A stretch of DNA of 49,394 nucleotides from Anaerolineaceae bacterium (GTDB lineage Bacteria; Chloroflexota; Anaerolineae; Anaerolineales; Anaerolineaceae): positions 1-49,394 of the forward strand of contig JADLFQ010000059.1 in assembly GCA_020845515.1 (NCBI GenBank). Direction: 5' to 3'. Position numbers and translations under genes: made by a program. The notes beneath the pieces were generated by a model. The model was not told the origin of the DNA. It saw only the letters and a list, made by a program, of their open reading frames with translations, and ran no database searches. Below are positions 1-7,022 of this stretch, piece after piece. Position 1 is the stretch's first letter, and each line of letters starts with the position of its first letter.

Positions 1-419
1 CCGTTTATGTCCACCCGCAGCGTCTGGAACTGCTCCGGGAAGCCCAGGCAGGCCGCCTGAAGCCGTCGCTCAGCGCCGTGCTTTCCCCCTTCGATCCGCT
101 CGTCTGGGACCGGGCGCGCTGCAAAGCACTCTTTGGTTTCGATTATTCACTGGAATGCTACCTGCCGCAGGCCAAGCGCAAATACGGCTACTTTTCCCTG
201 CCCCTGCTGGTGCGCGGCGCGCTGGTCGGGCGCATGGACGCCAAAGCCCATCGCAAAGAAAACCGCTTCGAGATCAAATCGCTCCACCTCGAACCGCACG
301 TGCAGCTCGATGACGCCCTGGCAGCGGAAATCGCCGCCGCCATCCGGCGCTGCGCCGCCTGGCACGGCGCGCCGCAGGTAACCGCCGCCCGCCCGCAGGA
401 CGCCTGGGCAACTGAGTGA
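1..419 (+). CDS. YcaQ-family winged-helix DNA glycosylase, C-terminal part
   Basis: The reading frame is open from the left edge (first full codon at base 3) and ends at TGA 417-419, so only about 138 C-terminal residues are visible. The segment SPFDPLVWDRARCKALFGF, followed by YSLECYLPQAKRKYGYF and then LVGRMDAKAHR, is the conserved C-terminal half of the HTH_42/YcaQ family. YcaQ (AlkX) of E. coli is known to unhook DNA interstrand crosslinks and alkylated bases. The catalytic N-terminal region lies outside the window, so activity cannot be judged here. GC content matches its neighbours. The following gene is separated by 325 bases, so this one probably ends its own transcript. The family call is secure; the exact substrate is inferred. 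Confidence 0.85.
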   Translation, partial: VYVHPQRLELLREAQAGRLKPSLSAVLSPFDPLVWDRARCKALFGFDYSLECYLPQAKRKYGYFSLPLLVRGALVGRMDAKAHRKENRFEIKSLHLEPHVQLDDALAAEIAAAIRRCAAWHGAPQVTAARPQDAWATE

Positions 420-567
420 GAGAACAATGATTGGCATGGCCGTACCGATCATTATTTGTTATCTTCGGCAATTCCACCCCCCACAGCGCATTCCCAAAAG
501 ATAATCCCTCCCTCTTTCCTCAAACCCGGCTCTTACATATATAAGAAACCCCAATCCTCCCAAAAAC

Positions 568-605
568 CTGTTAAAACCTATAGGTTAACCTGATACTTTT
601 AACAG
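568..605. repeat. Inverted repeat around a palindrome in the 420-744 gap
   Basis: CTGTTAAAA (568-576) and TTTTAACAG (597-605) are perfect 9-base inverted repeats separated by 20 bases. The perfect palindrome AACCTATAGGTT (575-586) overlaps the left arm. No T-run follows, so an operator or double-stranded recognition site is more likely than a terminator. The rest of the gap is CT-rich and shows no gene. Confidence 0.5.
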
Positions 606-729
606 CTTGTCTTTCCCCTCCATTTAATGTACAACCGCATCATGCCCCCCTCTCTCACCCCTCGCCCTGCCGCAAACCTGCAAAGAACGAATTGTTTCTG
701 TTTGTTTTTCGCGGGACAAATCTCTGTGT

Positions 730-735
730 TAGAAT
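730..735 (+). promoter_or_regulatory. -10 element of a near-leaderless maf promoter
   Basis: TAGAAT at 730-735 sits in the string CTGTGTTAGAATCT, which is identical to the -10 region of the tRNA-Ser promoter at 31655-31667. Nine bases separate it from the maf ATG, so transcription should start about 3 bases before the codon. The -35 region is weak. Confidence 0.5.
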
Positions 736-744
736 CTATCCGCT

Positions 745-1413
745 ATGGCTGCACCGACCCTTTTGCTGGCTTCAGGCTCCCCGCGCCGCCGGCAGCTTCT
801 CTCTCTGACAGGCTGGAACTTCAGCGTTGCACCGGCCGAGGTGGATGAAACCCCCCTCCCCGGCGAGCACCCGCGCCCTTACACCTTGCGCCTGGCGGAA
901 GCCAAGGCGCGCGCCGTTCTCCCGCCTGCAGAACCCGGCACGCTGATCCTGGCCGCCGACACGACCGTAGCCGATGAGGATACCCTGCTCGGAAAACCTT
1001 CAAACGCCGCCGAGGCGCGCCGCATGCTGCGGCGGCTGCGCGGCCACACCCACCAGGTCACCACCGCACTGGCCGTGCTTAACCCACATCGCGGGGAAAT
1101 ACTGACCGACGTCTGCGTTTCACAGGTGCCCATGCGCGCCTATTCGGACGAGGAGATGGAAACCTATATCGCCAGCGGCGATCCACTGGACAAAGCCGGC
1201 GCTTATGCCATTCAAAACAGCGCCTTCCAACCCGTTACCGGCTTTCGAGGTTGTTTTGCCAATGTCATGGGGCTGCCGCTCTGCCACATAGCTCGTACAT
1301 TTAAGAAGTTCGATTGTACACCGCACCAGGATATCGCGCCGGCCTGTCAGTCTGCGCTGCAATACGATTGCCCGGTCTTTGCCGCCATCTTAAACGGCGA
1401 AAAGATGGGGTAA
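745..1413 (+). CDS. maf: Maf-family nucleotide pyrophosphatase
   Basis: This 222-residue protein hydrolyses non-canonical or modified (d)NTPs, by family probably dTTP/UTP or methylated derivatives, in the cytoplasm. The N-terminal ASGSPRRRQLL loop, the AADT motif near residue 70, GKP near 84 and GAYAIQ near 160 are all in family order and spacing. The C-terminal VTGF and NVMGLPL motif is also present. About 30 extra residues after the last motif are unusual but not disruptive. The ATG at 745 is favoured because it follows the SGSPRR loop spacing expected of the family; there is no Shine-Dalgarno sequence because the -10 box is only nine bases upstream. It is followed by the penicillin-binding protein gene after 27 bases, a common shape/division neighbourhood for maf. 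Confidence 0.93.
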   Translation: MAAPTLLLASGSPRRRQLLSLTGWNFSVAPAEVDETPLPGEHPRPYTLRLAEAKARAVLPPAEPGTLILAADTTVADEDTLLGKPSNAAEARRMLRRLRGHTHQVTTALAVLNPHRGEILTDVCVSQVPMRAYSDEEMETYIASGDPLDKAGAYAIQNSAFQPVTGFRGCFANVMGLPLCHIARTFKKFDCTPHQDIAPACQSALQYDCPVFAAILNGEKMG

Positions 1414-1440
1414 GCACTGACAGATTGTAAGGAGAAACGG

Positions 1441-3672
1441 ATGAAGTTTAAAAAATGGTATCTTCTGCTGGTGATCACACTCAGCGCCTGCACTTTAGCC
1501 GGCGGCAGTCAAACGCCAACCCCAACGTTAAAGCTCTCCGCGCCGCAAATCGCCACCACCAGTACGCCGGACATTCAATCTGTTGCCGCCGGCTTTCTAA
1601 CAGCCTGGCAAAACGATGATTACCCGGCCATGTATGACATGCTCACCCCCGTCACCCGCGATGCAATCAGCCTGGAAGCTTTCACCAAGCGCTACAGCGA
1701 TGTCGCCGCCAATCTCAGCCTTGAATCGCTCAACTTTAACATCCTCAGCACGCTCACCAACCCCACCTCCGGGCAAGTGGCATACCGCGTCAATTTCAAA
1801 ACCGTCTTGCTCGGCGAGTTGCAGCGCGAGACAATGATGAACCTGTCGCTTGAAAACGGCGGCTGGAAGATCCAGTGGGAAGAAGGGATGATCCTGCCAG
1901 AGCTGCGCGGCGGCAACCGCCTTGCACTCGATATCAATGTTCCGGTGCGCGGTACCATCTTCGACCGCAATGAAAACGCCCTCGCGACCCAAGCCGATGC
2001 CGTTGCCCTCGGCATCCTGACCGAACAGATCGAAAGCCCGCGCGAACTGATCGTCCAGCTTGCCCGCGTTACCGGCAAAACCGCAGACGCCATCGCCGAA
2101 CTCATTCGCGGCGATAACCTGAACTGGTACGTACCGGTGGCTGAAGTGCCGCTTGCAGATGTGGAAGCGCGCTATGATATCCTAAACAACCTTCCCGGGC
2201 TTGCCCTCAATAACTACAGCTCACGCTTCTACTTCGGCGGCGGCAGCGCCCCCCACGTAACCGGATACGTGCTCTCCATTCCGGCGGAAGAAGTGGAAGC
2301 CTACCAGCGCCGGGGCTACCGCGTCGATGAAAAGATCGGCGCAGCCGGCATTGAAAAATGGGGTGACACCTACCTAACCGGTACTCGCGGCGCTTCTCTC
2401 TATGTTATCAACCCCAATGGTGAAGTTGTCACCCGGCTTTCTCAAACAGATACCCGGCCATCCATGAACATCTACACCACCCTCGACCGCGACCTGCAGT
2501 TGGGTATCCAGCAAACGCTCTCCGGTTTCCGCGGCGCGGTGGTCGTGATGGAAGTCAAGACCGGGCGCATCCTTGCAATGGCTTCTTCGCCTCCCTTCGA
2601 CCCAAATGCCTTTGAACCTAACAATTTCAATAGCAGTGTGCTCCTCAACGGAATTTTCAACAGCCCCGACCAGCCCCTGTTAAACCGCGCCTCGCAAGGC
2701 ACATATCCACTGGGATCTGTCTTTAAGATCATCACCATGTCCGCAGCGTTGGAAAGCGGTCTATACACCGCTCAGTCGGAATACCTGTGCAAGCACGATT
2801 TTACCGAGTTACCCGGTGCAACCTTTTACGACTGGACGTATGAAAAAGAGGTGGAACCCAGCGGCCTGCTGACGCTGCCCGAAGGACTAATGCGTTCATG
2901 CAACCCCTGGTTTTATCATATCGGACTCGACCTCTACCGCCAGAACCGCACCAAGGATATCTCCAATATGGCGCGGGCTTTCGGTTTGGGTTCTGCCACC
3001 GGCATCGGTCAGGTAGCTGAAAGCGAAGGCGCCATGCCCGACCCAATCAGCGAGGAAGACGCCGTGCAGATGGGCATCGGTCAGGGGACAATGCTCGTCA
3101 CCCCCTTGCAAGTTGTGGACTTTATCGCTGCTGTTGCAAATGGAGGCACACTTTACCGCCCGCAAGTGATCGAAAAGATCATCTCGCCCGCCGGCGAGCA
3201 GCCCTTCACCTTCCAGCCAGAGGTGCGCGGCAGCCTGCCACTCAAGCCGGAGAATTTGAAGATCGTACAAGATGCCATGCGCAGCGTCATTGAGAACCCG
3301 CGTGGCACCGCCCACAATACTTTTCTGGGCCTCGGCCTCACGGTCTATGGAAAAACCGGTACCGCCCAAAACCCGTTTGGCAAGCCGCACGCCTGGTTCG
3401 CCGGGTACACTGCCGAAAACCGCGAGGACAAGTCCGATATTGCCATCGTTGTCCTGGCCGAAAATGCCGGCGAAGGCTCAGAAATTGGCGCACCAATCTT
3501 CCGCCGTGTGGTCGAGCTGTATTATAACGGCAAGCCCCAGCGCATCCTGCCCTGGGAGGCGGCCTATTGGGTGACGAAGACCCCCTCACCCACCCCCGGC
3601 CCCACCGAGACCCCCGGCCCAACACCCACCCCCGCCGACACCGAGACACCCACACCCCCCGAAACCCAATAA
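1441..3672 (+). CDS. Class B penicillin-binding protein (transpeptidase) lipoprotein
   Basis: This 743-residue peptidoglycan transpeptidase is anchored outside the membrane. The N terminus is a signal peptide with lipobox LSAC (Cys17), followed by a short Thr/Pro linker. An NTF2-like MecA_N domain covers roughly residues 45-150, then a PBP dimerisation domain (VRGTIFDRN near 170), then the transpeptidase domain. Active-site motifs are intact: S426-VF-K429, S486-C-N and K638-T-G. The tail from about 712 is an extracellular Pro/Thr-rich segment typical of Gram-positive-like surfaces. The start follows a good AAGGAG-type site. It cross-links glycan strands, presumably in elongation or division; the paralogue type cannot be decided. 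It is directly followed by rsgA with a one-base gap, so they are probably co-transcribed. Confidence 0.93.
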   Translation: MKFKKWYLLLVITLSACTLAGGSQTPTPTLKLSAPQIATTSTPDIQSVAAGFLTAWQNDDYPAMYDMLTPVTRDAISLEAFTKRYSDVAANLSLESLNFNILSTLTNPTSGQVAYRVNFKTVLLGELQRETMMNLSLENGGWKIQWEEGMILPELRGGNRLALDINVPVRGTIFDRNENALATQADAVALGILTEQIESPRELIVQLARVTGKTADAIAELIRGDNLNWYVPVAEVPLADVEARYDILNNLPGLALNNYSSRFYFGGGSAPHVTGYVLSIPAEEVEAYQRRGYRVDEKIGAAGIEKWGDTYLTGTRGASLYVINPNGEVVTRLSQTDTRPSMNIYTTLDRDLQLGIQQTLSGFRGAVVVMEVKTGRILAMASSPPFDPNAFEPNNFNSSVLLNGIFNSPDQPLLNRASQGTYPLGSVFKIITMSAALESGLYTAQSEYLCKHDFTELPGATFYDWTYEKEVEPSGLLTLPEGLMRSCNPWFYHIGLDLYRQNRTKDISNMARAFGLGSATGIGQVAESEGAMPDPISEEDAVQMGIGQGTMLVTPLQVVDFIAAVANGGTLYRPQVIEKIISPAGEQPFTFQPEVRGSLPLKPENLKIVQDAMRSVIENPRGTAHNTFLGLGLTVYGKTGTAQNPFGKPHAWFAGYTAENREDKSDIAIVVLAENAGEGSEIGAPIFRRVVELYYNGKPQRILPWEAAYWVTKTPSPTPGPTETPGPTPTPADTETPTPPETQ

Positions 3673-3673
3673 G

Positions 3674-4606
3674 ATGGCGGATAAAGACTGGGTCTCCGGT
3701 TGGGTGGTGCAGTACCGCTCTGGTTTTTACACCATTGAAACCAGGCGCGGCCGTTACACCTGCCGCCTGCGCGGCCGCTTGAAGCGCGGCGCCGGACCGG
3801 ATTTAATCACCATCGGCGATCAAGTAAAAATCAGCGCCTTCGAAGACGGCACCGGCGCAATCGAAGCCATCCTGCCGCGCCGCAACACACTGGTGCGCCT
3901 GTCGCCTTCACCGCGCGGCGATGAGGTGCAAGCGCTGCTCGCCAACCCCGATCAAATCGCGCTGGTCTTTGCTTGCAAACACCCTGACCCCCATCTGCGT
4001 ATGCTGGATCGCTTTCTGGTCATCTGTGAAAAGCAAGGCCTGCCGGCGCTAATCGTCGCCAATAAAATTGATCTCCTGCCGCTCGAACAAGCACATGCAC
4101 TGTTCTCGCCTTATCCGCCGCTGGGATACCCGGTGATCTATACCTCGGCACACACCGGTTTGGGCATTCCAGAACTGCACACACACTTGAAGAATAAAAT
4201 CACCGGCCTGATCGGCCCTTCGGGTGTGGGAAAAACCAGCCTGTTAAACACCCTCCAGCCGGGATTAGGCTTGGAAGTGCGCTCAATCAGCGAGGGAGGT
4301 CAGCGCGGCTTGCACACCACCGTGATGCGCGCGATGTTCCCCCTGGATGCAGGCGGCTATGTGGCCGATCTGCCGGGACTGCGCAGCGTCGGACTGTGGG
4401 ATATCCAGCCCGAAGAACTGGATGGTTACTTTCCGGAACTGCGGCCGCTGGTGGCGCATTGCCAGTACAGCGACTGTACCCACCGGGAGGAACCGGGCTG
4501 TGCCGTCCAACAGGCGGTGCAAAATGGGCAGGTTAGCCCGGCACGCTACGACTCCTATCTCCGTTTGCGCGCCGGGGAAGAAGAACAAAATGAAAGAACA
4601 AATTGA
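3674..4606 (+). CDS. rsgA: Ribosome small-subunit-dependent GTPase A
   Basis: This 310-residue circularly permuted GTPase matures 30S subunits. An N-terminal OB fold spans about residues 1-70. The GTPase motifs come in permuted order: NKID (G4), then GPSGVGKTS (G1), the HTT switch region and DLPGL (G3). A C-terminal zinc knuckle reads HCQYSDCTH with a further Cys in EEPGC. DLPG replaces the more usual DTPG; this conservative change is the only oddity. The ATG lies one base after the stop of the penicillin-binding protein gene and the 3' end overlaps the NlpC/P60 start by 17 bases, so the three genes form one transcriptional unit. Confidence 0.95.
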   Translation: MADKDWVSGWVVQYRSGFYTIETRRGRYTCRLRGRLKRGAGPDLITIGDQVKISAFEDGTGAIEAILPRRNTLVRLSPSPRGDEVQALLANPDQIALVFACKHPDPHLRMLDRFLVICEKQGLPALIVANKIDLLPLEQAHALFSPYPPLGYPVIYTSAHTGLGIPELHTHLKNKITGLIGPSGVGKTSLLNTLQPGLGLEVRSISEGGQRGLHTTVMRAMFPLDAGGYVADLPGLRSVGLWDIQPEELDGYFPELRPLVAHCQYSDCTHREEPGCAVQQAVQNGQVSPARYDSYLRLRAGEEEQNERTN

Positions 4607-5627
4607 AACCGCGCTCAGGAAATTGGGACAGCGGTTTCTAGATGCGCGCTTGCATATATTTGACCTGAATATCTCCAAAATAGAGCAAGACCGCGTTACA
4701 CTATCAGGACGCGTTTTGGAAACAAAAAACTTGGAGTGGATCATCGCGCGTTTGATGGAACAATTCCCACAAATACGCTTCGACACCCGGCAGGTGCGGA
4801 TACTGCACCAACCCGACAACCCGATATTGACGGTCGGTGTCAACCTCACCGATCTGAATATCTATCCTTCCTTTAACGCCGAAAGAATCAACCAGGCCTG
4901 CTACGGCGAGCGGCTTGAGATTCTGGAACAGCAGCGCCGTTGGGCTTTTGTCCGGCAGGAGGACGGCTACCTGAGCTATGTCTACCTGCCGTATCTCACC
5001 GGTAAAGTCATCCCCCCCGCCACTCATTTGGTCATCGCACCGGTCGCCGCGCTGTATGCTGCACCTGACCCCCAAGCGCCGGTCTTGACCCGGGTTTTAG
5101 GGGGTACAGCCGTTCATCTTTGTGTCGTACAGGACAACTGGGCACAAATTGACGCCAACGAGCGCGGCTGGATACAGTACGAGAACCTGAGAGCGTTGGA
5201 TGGGCTGCCAGTCTCCCCGCAGGAGATCCGCCAACAGATGGTGAACGATGCACGCTGCCTGATCGGAGCGCCCTACACTTGGGGCGGCATCAGCGCCAAT
5301 GGCATTGACTGCTCTGGTTTTGCCCGTCTGGTGCACCGTTGGGCAGGCATCTTCATCCCCCGTGATGCAGACCTGCAATTTCGCGCCGGCAAGCCCGTCG
5401 AAGCTCCTTACCAGCCCGGCGATTTGCTCTTTTTTGGCGAACCAGGCGGCGGTAAAAGGATCGCGCATGTGGGCATCAGTCTGGGAGGATGGGAGATAAT
5501 CCACGCTTCGCTGGAACGCAACGGCGTCTATACCGACAGCGTCCAAATAACCACCCACCTGTGGGACAACCTGGTCAGTGGGTGCAGCTTTGTGCCGGGC
5601 GAAGACCCGCCTTTGAAAACGTTTTAG
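4590..5627 (+). CDS. SH3-domain NlpC/P60 cell-wall endopeptidase
   Basis: The protein has 345 residues when started at the ATG at 4590, which has GGGGAAGAAG just upstream inside rsgA; longer in-frame starts would lie deep in rsgA and are rejected. No signal peptide is visible. About 100 N-terminal residues are unassigned, then bacterial SH3-like repeats (near 85-205) that bind wall peptides. The NlpC/P60 domain begins at IGAPYTWGG. The catalytic triad is Cys241 (IDCSGF), His293 (AHVG) and His305 (IIHAS). It should cleave gamma-D-Glu-diamino acid bonds of stem peptides. Export without a recognisable signal is unexplained and may indicate recycling of cytosolic muropeptides. Its stop overlaps by three bases the stop of the convergent regulator. 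Confidence 0.88.
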   Translation: MKEQIETALRKLGQRFLDARLHIFDLNISKIEQDRVTLSGRVLETKNLEWIIARLMEQFPQIRFDTRQVRILHQPDNPILTVGVNLTDLNIYPSFNAERINQACYGERLEILEQQRRWAFVRQEDGYLSYVYLPYLTGKVIPPATHLVIAPVAALYAAPDPQAPVLTRVLGGTAVHLCVVQDNWAQIDANERGWIQYENLRALDGLPVSPQEIRQQMVNDARCLIGAPYTWGGISANGIDCSGFARLVHRWAGIFIPRDADLQFRAGKPVEAPYQPGDLLFFGEPGGGKRIAHVGISLGGWEIIHASLERNGVYTDSVQITTHLWDNLVSGCSFVPGEDPPLKTF

Positions 5628-6682
5628 GGGAGGAAGCGGTAACCGCGGCCGGTTATATTCAGAAGATGGCGCGGGTTTTTCGGGTCAGGTTCGATCTTGC
5701 GCCGCAAGCGGCGCACCAGCTGCGCCAGGCTGTCATCACGTATACCTTCAAGAAAAACCTTGTCCTCCGGCCAGACCGCGCGAATCAGATCATCTTTGTC
5801 ACACACTTCGCCGGCATGAGCCTTCAGGTAATCCAGCAGATTAGCTTCTTTGGCTGTCAGGGCGGCTGGCTCCACATGCACAGACCCTGCGCCCGCCAGC
5901 AAAGGTTGACCTTCCAGGCCGCTCTTACGCAGCGCCTCTAAAGTAGGCATACTGGCCCAGAACTCCTCCACCCTCCCCGCCACCGCCGGGTGTTGGCGTA
6001 GCACGGCAAGCTTTAACTCGCAGCCCTCCGCATAAGCCTGGCAGCACGCACGCAGCAGCGCGGGGTATCCCCACGAGAACTCGATCAGCCGGGCTGTTTC
6101 TTCCGGAGAGAGCTCCAGGCCGGCGCGCGCCAGCGTGCTTTCTGCAGACCAGCGGGCATCTTCCAGGCTGAGCGGTCCCAGCCAGAGCGTGTGGGCGATA
6201 AACAACTCTGCCAATTCGTTGTTTGGGTCAGGCGGCTGACGTGCCGCGATGAGGAAGGTCAGACGATACTTGTGCGCGTCGCGCAGCGCCCGCAGACTGC
6301 CGTATACAAAAGGCGCCAGCACGGAGTCAAGCGCGTCAAACCGGTCGAACAACAGACACAGCCGCGCCCCCGCAGGAGAAAGCTGTGCTCCTAAAATCTC
6401 TTCGAGCGCACCGAGTGGATCCCCAACAAGGGTCTTATGCCCAAGCGAGCGCCCAACCAGGGAATAAAAATCTCCCAACATAGGTGCAGCCAGGCGATTG
6501 CAATCCACCAGCGCCAGTGGAGGATTGCCATTAACGCGATGCGCCATAAATCCAAACAAATTGCTCTTCCCCGCTCCGCTCAACCCGATCACAGCGGCGC
6601 ACTCCCCCGCGCGCGCGGCGCCAAGCAAGGTTTCCACTTCCTTCCTGCGATAATCCCGCGGATAACTTTCCCAATTCGACAT
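5624..6682 (-). CDS. ATPase with C-terminal OmpR-type winged helix
   Basis: The protein has 352 residues from the ATG at 6682, preceded by GAAAGG; a TTG 11 codons upstream is the alternative. Residues 1-200 form an AAA/STAND-like ATPase: Walker A in GLSGAGKSN, then LLFDRFDAL as the Walker B equivalent and an arginine in FLIAARQ. The last 95 residues are a Trans_reg_C winged helix (LTAKEANLLDYL to ITGRGYRFLP), the DNA-binding fold of OmpR/PhoB. There is no receiver domain, so ATP state or a bound partner presumably controls DNA binding. It is transcribed divergently from the membrane kinase fusion and is a plausible regulator of it; that link is inference from position only. Confidence 0.75.
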   Translation of the reverse strand: MSNWESYPRDYRRKEVETLLGAARAGECAAVIGLSGAGKSNLFGFMAHRVNGNPPLALVDCNRLAAPMLGDFYSLVGRSLGHKTLVGDPLGALEEILGAQLSPAGARLCLLFDRFDALDSVLAPFVYGSLRALRDAHKYRLTFLIAARQPPDPNNELAELFIAHTLWLGPLSLEDARWSAESTLARAGLELSPEETARLIEFSWGYPALLRACCQAYAEGCELKLAVLRQHPAVAGRVEEFWASMPTLEALRKSGLEGQPLLAGAGSVHVEPAALTAKEANLLDYLKAHAGEVCDKDDLIRAVWPEDKVFLEGIRDDSLAQLVRRLRRKIEPDPKNPRHLLNITGRGYRFLP

Positions 6683-6869
6683 AATGTACCTTTCAACCTG
6701 CTCAACTGCCTTCAATTCAATCGCTTCTTTGAAGCCATGAGGAGTAAAAGAAGAAGCAATGAATAACAGTTCAAAATGTAGAATAGTTTATACTAAACCT
6801 ATCTGGCGGAACATCTCACCTCCAATTGTCGTCCTCCTTCTAGAAGGAATCACTTTGGGCAGGAAACCG

Positions 6870-7022
6870 ATGTCGAAACGAACTCGCTTCTTCCTACTAC
6901 TGGCAGCGCTGACGTTCATCAGCCTCGCGCTGATAATGCTATTTTACACCATGCCCAATGTTGAACCCCAACGGCTGCAAGCCACGCTCTCCCCCACCCT
7001 TTTTACCCCTCCATCGCCATGA
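6870..7022 (+). CDS. Small single-span membrane protein, translationally coupled
   Basis: A 50-residue product starts MSKRTRFFLLLAALTFISLA: basic N terminus, one hydrophobic segment (residues 7-26), then a short polar tail. The ATG has GGGCAGGAAA upstream. Its TGA overlaps the ATG of the next gene in the ATGA arrangement, which strongly supports real translation. No family is recognised. It may be a membrane partner of the downstream kinase-domain protein. Confidence 0.6.
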   Translation: MSKRTRFFLLLAALTFISLALIMLFYTMPNVEPQRLQATLSPTLFTPPSP

